Source: JBFWUW01 sp050247075
GTDB lineage: Bacteria > Planctomycetota > Planctomycetia > Pirellulales > JBFWUW01
DNA length: 29,269 nt
NCBI GenBank assembly: GCA_050247075.1
Contig: JBFWUW010000080.1
Coordinates: 1-29,269 of the forward strand
Reading direction: 5' to 3'
This document shows positions 24,225-29,269 of this stretch, piece after piece. The stretch's first letter is position 1; every line of letters begins with the position of its first letter. The position numbers and the translations under genes are program-made. Below the pieces are notes generated by a model, which saw nothing but the letters and a program-made list of their open reading frames with translations, did not search any database and was not told where the DNA came from.

Positions 24225-24742
24225 TGCGTGCCGCGAGTCTTCCACTTATAGCGGTTCGTTTGGATAATGATCCATTGCGAACGCTTCAAATTGCATAGCT
24301 TTCGGCCTTCCCGTTGGTCGGCCTGGGCTCATTGGCCGTACGAAACGCAATAGAACGCACGGTGCTAACGCGTGACAAATGCCGCCGCACCCTCTCAGCC
24401 TTCCGCGGCGCGGTAAACGAACGGCGCGTTCTCGACTCGCTCATGGAATCGTCCTCCATTGGGGCTATGCTAACCCCCACAGCCTACGATTCCAGTTCCA
24501 AGAAGTTCAAGACACATGAACATTCGCCTTCGGCGGAATTTTATCGCAATCCCTTCAAATATTTGGCGAAACTTGCCCGGCGGTGCGGTGTTCAATCTTG
24601 CGCGGTAGAATGCGGCCCGGCCGTTATGCCGCCAGGTTATTCGTCCCGGCAAGCCGGGATTATTCGCCGGCATGTCGCGGAGATTGTTTTCCATGCAACG
24701 CGCCCGTCCCCAATTTGGACGGGCCTAGAGCGAGTTCTTGGT
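24225..24742. other. Leader region of the ECF sigma operon
   Basis: No gene is supported, although the sigma frame stays open back to 24314. The translated extension lacks sigma-factor similarity and has the residue mix of non-coding DNA. A perfect 6-bp inverted repeat, CCCGGC-AA-GCCGGG, lies at 24645-24658 and might be an operator. A possible promoter is listed separately. Confidence 0.5.
24568..24596 (+). promoter_or_regulatory. Possible ECF-type autoregulatory promoter
   Basis: GAAACTT (24568-24574) and TTCAAT (24591-24596) are separated by 16 bases, loosely like the GGAACTT/TCnnA pattern of many ECF sigma promoters. It lies about 150 bases before the sigma factor start. The match is weak. 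Confidence 0.2.
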
Positions 24743-25402
24743 TTGGCCGTCAGCGAATCTTCCGCCCAGCGCTACACACTGAGCGATCCTGATGTACGCC
24801 TGATGCTCGAAGTGCGAGGCGATAGCGCCGCCGCTTTCGAGGAGTTGATGCTGCGCTACCAGAATCGGGTGGTGAATATCCTGCAACACCTGGTGGGCCG
24901 CCGCGAACAAGCCGAGGATCTGGCCCAAGAAGTTTTCTTGCGAATCTATCGCTCGCGGAAAAGTTACGTGCCAGGTGCCAAATTTTCGACCTGGCTGTTC
25001 ACCATCGTCAACAATGTCGCCTCGAACGCCCGCCGCGCCCAGGGCCGCCGGCGAGAGGTAACGCTGGAAGGCCGTGACAGCGGCCTCCTAGCGGCCAATC
25101 GGCTGGCCGAACTGGCACAAGCCCCCAGCGGAGCCATGCCTACCCGGCAAGCCGACAAGGCCGAGATGCGCGATGTCGTGCGGATCGCGATCAATGCGTT
25201 GGGTGATCGCCAGCGTCTGGCCGTGCTGCTGAGCAAGTTTGAAGACATGGGCTACGCCGATATCGCCGAGACCATGCAACTTTCGCCTGAAGCCGTCAAG
25301 TCGCTGCTGTCACGCGCCCGCGCCAGCCTGCGGCAAGTGCTAGAACCCTACCTGGAGCGTGGCGAGCGGCCCGCCAACGGTGGCCGCCACGAACAGGACT
25401 AA
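24743..25402 (+). CDS. ECF-subfamily RNA polymerase sigma factor
   Basis: A 219-residue group 4 sigma factor that would direct RNA polymerase to a stress or envelope regulon. Region 2 is seen in AAFEELMLRYQNRVVNILQH and AEDLAQEVFLRIYRSRKSY (near residue 57), with FSTWLFTIVNNVASNARR. Region 4 has the helix-turn-helix YADIAETMQLSPEAVKSLL near 170. The TTG at 24743 gives LAVSESSAQRYTLSDPDVRL, which begins just before region 2; the first in-frame ATG at 24803 would remove part of that lead-in. The longer frame to 24314 is rejected. An anti-sigma gene follows after 45 bases, and a third gene overlaps that by 4 bases. Confidence 0.88.
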   Translation: MAVSESSAQRYTLSDPDVRLMLEVRGDSAAAFEELMLRYQNRVVNILQHLVGRREQAEDLAQEVFLRIYRSRKSYVPGAKFSTWLFTIVNNVASNARRAQGRRREVTLEGRDSGLLAANRLAELAQAPSGAMPTRQADKAEMRDVVRIAINALGDRQRLAVLLSKFEDMGYADIAETMQLSPEAVKSLLSRARASLRQVLEPYLERGERPANGGRHEQD

Positions 25403-25447
25403 CGTAACCCCCCATCAACACATTGGTCTCGAACTAGTTCCTACGCC

Positions 25448-25942
25448 ATGCCGCCATCCGCCAACACACCGCCAGAACTGCTCGATGAGCTGTCCGCCTA
25501 TCTCGATGGCGAGCTCGATGCCGAACGAAGCCGCGCCATTGAGGAAATGCTGGCTCGCGACCCCGCCGTGCGGGCCGAAGTGCAACGGCTGGAACGCGCC
25601 TGGCAACTTCTGGAGGAACTGCCGTGCGAAGGAGTCGACGAATCTTTCACGCAGTCAACCGTGGCCATGTTGGCCGTGGCCGCCGAGCAGGACTTGGCCC
25701 AGCAGACACAGGCGTTGCCCACCCTGCAGCGCAGGCGTTGGCTGCGCGCGGCGATCGGCCTGGCAGCCGCGGCGGCACTTGGGTTTGCCTGCGTTCAACT
25801 GGCGGCCCCGGCGTCTAACCAGCAGTTGCTTCGCGATTTGACGGTCATCGAGCAACTGGACGAATACCGCCAGGCGGGCGATATCGAGTTCCTGCGGCTG
25901 CTGACCGATGCCGAGGTCTTTCCCGAGGAGGCCGCGCCATGA
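25448..25942 (+). CDS. Membrane anti-sigma factor
   Basis: A 164-residue protein placed directly after the ECF sigma gene. Its N-terminal domain has the anti-sigma signature LLDELSAYLDGELDAERSRA and EMLARDPAVRAEVQRLERAW. The HxxxCxxC pair of zinc-binding anti-sigmas is absent. One membrane segment, AAIGLAAAAALGFACVQLAA (about 98-117), should anchor it, leaving about 45 residues outside. It would sequester the sigma factor at the inner membrane until a signal releases it. The stop overlaps the next start (ATGA at 25939-25942), implying translational coupling. Confidence 0.82.
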   Translation: MPPSANTPPELLDELSAYLDGELDAERSRAIEEMLARDPAVRAEVQRLERAWQLLEELPCEGVDESFTQSTVAMLAVAAEQDLAQQTQALPTLQRRRWLRAAIGLAAAAALGFACVQLAAPASNQQLLRDLTVIEQLDEYRQAGDIEFLRLLTDAEVFPEEAAP

Positions 25943-26997
25943 ATCAACCGGCACGCTGGCTGTCGCGGATGTGGGCCTGGCTGCTGGCGGCCTACTTGGG
26001 CCTTGCGCCGGCCGGCTTGGCACGGGCCGAGCATGTGGAGAATGCCGTGATAGCCCAACGGCGCACGCGCGTGGCGGCGCTCTCACCCGCCGAGAAAGAT
26101 CAATTGCGCCAGCAGCAAGAGCGCTTTGCCGCACTGCCGGCGGACGAACAAGAGAAACTCCGCCAGCTTGACCAACAGTTGGGGGCGGACCCGCGGGCCG
26201 ACGAACTGCGGCGCGTCATGGCCCGCTATTACGAATGGCTCAAGCAGTTGCATCCCGCGGTGCGCGAGGAACTTCGCCGCTTGCCTGCCGAACAACGCCT
26301 GGCTCGCGTCCAGGAGCTGCGCCGCGATGAACGCAACCGGTCGGGCAGTCCGCTGCAACCGGCCGATCGCCAGGTACTGCTTGCCTGGCTGGAAGGCGTC
26401 GTGGAAGACAAGCTCTCAGACGAAGAGAAACGACAATGGGAGCAACTCTCGCCCGACGAGCGAAGGCGGGCGATGCGGAACCAGTTGCAGAAACGGATGC
26501 AGCAGCCCAAGGGGCGTGCCCAGCGCCTGCCGGAACTCTCGGCGGAACAAGTCGCCGATCTGCTGGAACGGCTGTCGCCATCAGCCCGGCTGGAACTGGA
26601 AAGCAAGCCCGATCCCCAATCCCAGCGGCGGCTGCTAGGGCAATGGCTGGTGCAAACCTTGCGCTCGGACGAGGCAGCCGGTGTCGATGCCAGTCTGGCG
26701 AAGATCCCGCCAGCCGAACTCGACCGCTTCCGCCGCGAGATCATGACGGCCGAACAGCGGCAGCAGTTAGAACAAATGCCCCCGTTCGCACGGCAACGGC
26801 GGCTGCGGATGATGTACTTTCATTGGAAGTACCCCGACCGTCCTGGCCGTAAGCCGCGCGCGGAAGACCCTGCCCTTGAAGAGCCAGACCGCCCCAACCC
26901 GGGCGGCCGTCGTTCTCCTGGCGGTCCCGGTGGCAAGAAACGGCGTCCGGCCAATAGTAGCGGCAACAAGAGGGCCGTTGACAACCGGCGCGAGTAA
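25939..26997 (+). CDS. Secreted helical protein of the ECF operon
   Basis: A 352-residue protein with signal peptide (WLSRMWAWLLAAYLGLAPAG, cleavage near ARAE). The mature part is almost wholly helical and rich in Arg, Gln, Glu and Leu. It contains repeated LSP/LPA-type helix starts (LSPAEKDQLRQQQERFAALP; LHPAVREELRRLPAEQRLA; LSPDERRRAMRNQLQKRMQQ). This resembles DUF3106-like repeat proteins, though I cannot confirm the family. It ends in a basic, Pro/Gly-rich tail (PGGPGGKKRRPA). Overlap with the anti-sigma stop couples their translation. As the exported member of the trio it may sense periplasmic state or contact the anti-sigma outer domain; that role is inferred. Confidence 0.78.
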   Translation: MNQPARWLSRMWAWLLAAYLGLAPAGLARAEHVENAVIAQRRTRVAALSPAEKDQLRQQQERFAALPADEQEKLRQLDQQLGADPRADELRRVMARYYEWLKQLHPAVREELRRLPAEQRLARVQELRRDERNRSGSPLQPADRQVLLAWLEGVVEDKLSDEEKRQWEQLSPDERRRAMRNQLQKRMQQPKGRAQRLPELSAEQVADLLERLSPSARLELESKPDPQSQRRLLGQWLVQTLRSDEAAGVDASLAKIPPAELDRFRREIMTAEQRQQLEQMPPFARQRRLRMMYFHWKYPDRPGRKPRAEDPALEEPDRPNPGGRRSPGGPGGKKRRPANSSGNKRAVDNRRE

Positions 26998-27262
26998 ATG
27001 ACGAGTGCTGGCGTTTTTCGGATCCGCGGCCGGCTGGGGTGAAGGCTGGCTGGCGTCTGACCAACGGGAAGGCCCAGCGGAGTTGCCTTCCAACCAGAAC
27101 GGCCGATTGGACGCCGCGGTAGGGCAATCCGGTTGGCTCATCGATCCGCTCTCGCCATTCGCTTCGCTGACGGCCCGCAAAGGAAAGGATGAAGGCGGAA
27201 ACGAGCGGTTTGCCGGTCCTGGCTTTCGGAGCCATTATGCTGGGTGGTTCTTGTTTCACGCT
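26998..27262. other. Gene-free start of repeat region B
   Basis: No gene is supported. Some words resemble the dispersed repeats downstream, but no clear unit or hairpin was identified. No obvious terminator for the ECF operon was found. Confidence 0.4.
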
Positions 27263-27600
27263 ACCTGCACCATTTCACAGTGTGGTGCAGGTACACGTAG
27301 CTGCAAAGCTCCTGCTTTGCCGGCTTGATGCGCGGGTGGATGCCGCTTCTTGCGCGGGGTTGATGGGCATGGGGAGTCGATGGCGACGCTGCCTTCACCC
27401 CCATCCCCTCTCCCGGAGTACCGGGAGAGGGGGGCGGATGCTGGGGTTGGAAGCTTCCCGTTTCAGGTAACTCGCACCATTTCACGGAGTGGTGCAGGTT
27501 AGAAATGCAAGCTTTTCCCACAAATCAAGGGGTTTTTCGTTGGGGCGGTCGTGTTACCTGTTCCAACAACGGGGGTGTGGTGCAGGTTACGATTGTGGCC
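27263..27600. repeat. Dispersed palindromic repeat array, copy B
   Basis: This is the counterpart of the array at 10.68-11.40 kb. A perfect palindrome ACCTGCACCA/TGGTGCAGGT lies at 27263-27292 with a 10-base loop. Next come GCAAAGCTCCTGCTTTGC near 27302 and GCGGGGTTGATGGGCATGG near 27353. A 12-bp perfect hairpin (27405-27416 with 27421-27432, arms CCCCTCTCCCGG, loop AGTA) follows. Related palindromes are at about 27464-27499 and 27556-27587. No coding frame is credible here. Confidence 0.8.
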
Positions 27601-27627
27601 TGTGGCCACGGGCCCGGCGCACAACGA

Positions 27628-27956
27628 TAGCGCCCCGCGCGACGACCGCGTTTCAAAAATATGAATAGGCCCCGTGACACGTACCGGTCGGCGGAGGGAG
27701 TGGCGAGAAAGATTTCGCCCCCAAATTGGCCGAGCAGCCGGCAACGGTAGCCGAAATAAGTGACTCGCCCGATCGACCGTCCGCCACGGCCTTGCTGTGC
27801 GAGCACGCGGCGGACGACGATGCCTGGGCGGTTTGGGGGCTTCGCGCCCGTTGGACGTGCGAAAGCCACGTCGGCGCGCAAAGCCGGACGCTGGCGATTG
27901 TACCAGAGAGACGTTGTTTGTAAACTATTAAATTATATATTTCCATGTATATTTTT
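27628..27956. repeat. About 320-bp duplicated element, copy B
   Basis: This matches 11419-11741 in order and orientation. Shared landmarks include GACGACCGCGTTTCAAAAAT, ACGTACCGGTCGGCG, GCCGGCAACGGTAGCCG, GATGCCTGGGCGGTT and the terminal GTTTGTAAACTATTAAA block. Small indels (for example near 27695) break any common frame, so a protein-coding role is unlikely. Confidence 0.85.
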
Positions 27957-27980
27957 TGGGCATGCGCCAAAGTCCGAGAC

Positions 27981-28133
27981 CGTAGGGTGGGACAAGCGGA
28001 ATTTGGCCCAACCATCTGAGACCGGTTCGCCCGCGATGTCCCACCGATTGCGGCTCTCTCGCCAATGATGGTGGGACATCGCGAGTCTGCCGGGCGCAAT
28101 TGGCCAGTCAATTTCCGCTTGTCCCACCCTACG
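27981..28133. mobile_element. 153-bp nested-palindrome element (MITE/REPIN-like)
   Basis: The outer arms 27981-28001 and 28113-28133 are exact 21-bp inverted repeats (core TAGGGTGGGACAAGCGG). A second exact 14-bp pair lies inside (28032-28045 with 28070-28083, CGCGATGTCCCACC). The direct repeat GGCATGCGCC flanks the element at 27959-27968 and 28148-28157. Copy A of the surrounding repeat has no such sequence between its AT-rich block and ATTATCAG, so this is an insertion specific to copy B. Confidence 0.75.
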
Positions 28134-28266
28134 CCCGCCAATTATCAGGCATGCGCCGAGGTGCGATTAGACGCAACGGGGCCGATTCCTTTCGCGACCC
28201 ACACCAAGCCGGCCCGAGCTGGCGATCGATTCCATTGGCAGCGGCTGAAAATGGGGCGGGTGGCCA

Positions 28267-28495
28267 GCGATGGCGGGCTTGCTCGTCGCCCGCGTCGCGT
28301 TGAGAGCCTGCCGCACATCCATCAAGGCCCGCTTGTGGACTTGGGCCGAGCGACCAGCCCCGCTCCGGCGCGGCCAGGGTGTCCGTGATGGTGTGGTAAA
28401 TGCACAAAATATCGTAACATGCATTCCAGCAATACGTTACGTTCTCGGCCCAGGCGTAATGGCCAAACGCTCAAATTATGGGTGTCCCTTGGCTG
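28267..28495. repeat. About 230-bp duplicated element, copy B
   Basis: The counterpart of 11768-11998, with the same landmarks in the same order. The region corresponding to the copy A palindrome shows CGTAAC/GTTACG (28413-28418, 28436-28441). Similarity ends at TATGGGTGTCCCTTGGCTG, after which unrelated coding sequence begins. Confidence 0.75.
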
Positions 28496-28704
28496 GCCCC
28501 CTAGGCACCGATGACGAAATGGGAATGGCCTTGGAATTAAAGGATGGGAAAGGAGTTCCACTCATTAGGAAAACATACTTTCACGATAGTTCAGGACATT
28601 ACTTTAGCGCGGCGGACTTTATTCGCAATGAGCTAGCATCGGGCAACGTACACTCCGAAGCAGCTAGACGATGGTTACAAGACATTCTTCTCTTGGCGGA
28701 ATAG
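28459..28704 (+). CDS. Small hypothetical accessory protein
   Basis: An 81-residue reading from the ATG at 28459; starts at 28519 or 28525 are equally possible and would keep the gene outside the repeat that ends near 28495. No family is recognised. The unique part reads GMALELKDGKGVPLIRKTYF then HYFSAADFIRNELASGN and a helical C-terminus (EAARRWLQDILLLAE). Composition is more AT-rich than the core genes. The next gene starts 12 bases after its stop with an AGGAA site overlapping the gap, so the two form a pair. Confidence 0.5.
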   Translation: MAKRSNYGCPLAGPLGTDDEMGMALELKDGKGVPLIRKTYFHDSSGHYFSAADFIRNELASGNVHSEAARRWLQDILLLAE

Positions 28705-28716
28705 GAACATTTATTT

Positions 28717-29052
28717 GTGGACGGTATTGAAACCGATAAACTCGCGAAGCTTATCGCGCATGACCGATTGTCAAACGTGCTGTTGACAAATTCCTTGCTG
28801 CGATTTGCGAAGGCAGATCGTGATGGACTCGAGGTGCTTCTGTCCGCAATGAGACCGGAGCAGCTGAATTGGGTCTACGACACCTTACAGATGTACCCGA
28901 CCACCGATTTAGGGTGGACAATCCTGCCGAAAAGCCGGGAGCCATTTCTTCATCCAGGTTTGTCAATTGAGGTCGCTGCCGACGTGGATTCTAGGCAGTA
29001 TGAGGAAGATCGATTACATGTTGAATTTCTCCGGCGCAAGATTCGTCCGTAA
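28717..29052 (+). CDS. Small hypothetical accessory protein
   Basis: A 111-residue soluble protein read from the GTG at 28717, with AGGAA about 10 bases upstream. No family is recognised. The N-terminal half is helical (ETDKLAKLIAHDRLSNVLLT; NSLLRFAKADRDGLEVLLSA). The C-terminal half has strand-like stretches (LGWTILP; LSIEVAADV). No signal or membrane segment is present. Lower GC and its position between a repeat and a transposon gene suggest an acquired pair with the gene upstream, possibly of toxin-antitoxin size, though nothing in the sequence proves that. Confidence 0.55.
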   Translation: MDGIETDKLAKLIAHDRLSNVLLTNSLLRFAKADRDGLEVLLSAMRPEQLNWVYDTLQMYPTTDLGWTILPKSREPFLHPGLSIEVAADVDSRQYEEDRLHVEFLRRKIRP

Positions 29053-29129
29053 TCATTCACACCGTGTGGTCAAGATTCTCGAACGATGGTTTGTCTTGCC
29101 TCAGTCGAATCTGGAAAGCAGGCCCGGTT

Positions 29130-29144
29130 GGGTTAGTATAACCC
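29130..29144. promoter_or_regulatory. Palindrome before the transposase gene
   Basis: GGGTTA-GTA-TAACCC lies 16 bases before the transposase ATG, close to its GGAGG site. It could be an operator or part of the insertion sequence end. Confidence 0.3.
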
Positions 29145-29160
29145 GACTGGAGGATTCGTC

Positions 29161-29269
29161 ATGCGAAAGCCGCGTCGTCATTTTACTGGTGCCGAGAAAG
29201 TTGCCATGCTCAAACGGCACCTGCTCGACAAGGTGCCCGTCTCTGATTTGTGCGATGAACACAAGCTGT
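29161..29269 (+). CDS. Transposase N-terminus (HTH, IS3-type), cut by window edge
   Basis: The first 36 codons of a transposase. The sequence RKPRRHFTGAEKVAMLKRHL followed by KVPVSDLCDEHKL matches the N-terminal helix-turn-helix of IS3/IS911-type OrfA proteins (HTH_Tnp_1), which bind the element's terminal repeats. GGAGG lies 7 bases before the ATG. The rest of the element, including any catalytic DDE domain and the right inverted repeat, is outside the window. The family is inferred from the N-terminus alone. Confidence 0.75.
   Translation, partial: MRKPRRHFTGAEKVAMLKRHLLDKVPVSDLCDEHKL

Noticed and set aside
27653..28141. Minus-strand frame of 162 codons across repeat B
   Set aside because: It crosses the inserted palindrome and the duplicated element, and the frame is not preserved in copy A.

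Overview
The gene families point to a planctomycete, probably of the Pirellulales type. Evidence includes two DUF1501 proteins with twin-arginine leaders, a DUF1549/DUF1553 (planctomycete cytochrome) protein, a large secreted PPC-domain protein, a membrane Ser/Thr kinase with an outer C-terminal domain, and an ECF sigma/anti-sigma/secreted-protein trio. Coding regions are GC-rich, genes are loosely packed, and several long intergenic stretches are full of dispersed repeats.

Layout. Positions 1-757 hold a possible gene end and a cluster of strong hairpins. Positions 758-7806 are plus-strand genes: ftsK, rimI, a lipase-like hydrolase, a VOC protein and a conserved hypothetical. A bidirectional hairpin terminator separates these from a large minus-strand secreted protein. 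infA (minus) lies behind a 171-bp MITE-like element. Positions 10.6-12.1 kb are repeat-rich and lead into a lower-GC DUF2971 gene. Positions 12.9-16.1 kb are a minus-strand DUF1501/membrane protein/DUF1501 operon, divergent from the PPC protein gene (to 18.95 kb). A small protein and a kinase follow on the minus strand, then the DUF1549/1553 gene and the ECF trio on the plus strand (to 27.0 kb). Positions 27.0-28.5 kb repeat the architecture of 10.6-12.1 kb and lead into two small lower-GC genes of unknown function. The window ends inside a transposase gene.

The most notable signal is that the two repeat-rich regions, about 16 kb apart and in the same orientation, share the same order of parts: short palindromic repeats, a CCCTCTCCCGG hairpin, a roughly 320-bp element ending in an AT-rich block, and a roughly 230-bp element. 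In both, the shared sequence stops just before unrelated low-GC accessory genes. The second copy also carries a 153-bp nested-palindrome insertion. This looks like a multicopy composite repeat that marks or attracts accessory genes. Its mechanism is not visible from this window.

The MITE beside infA can be removed on paper, together with one copy of a 3-bp duplication, to restore a 15-bp tandem repeat. That is good internal evidence that it is a real transposed element.
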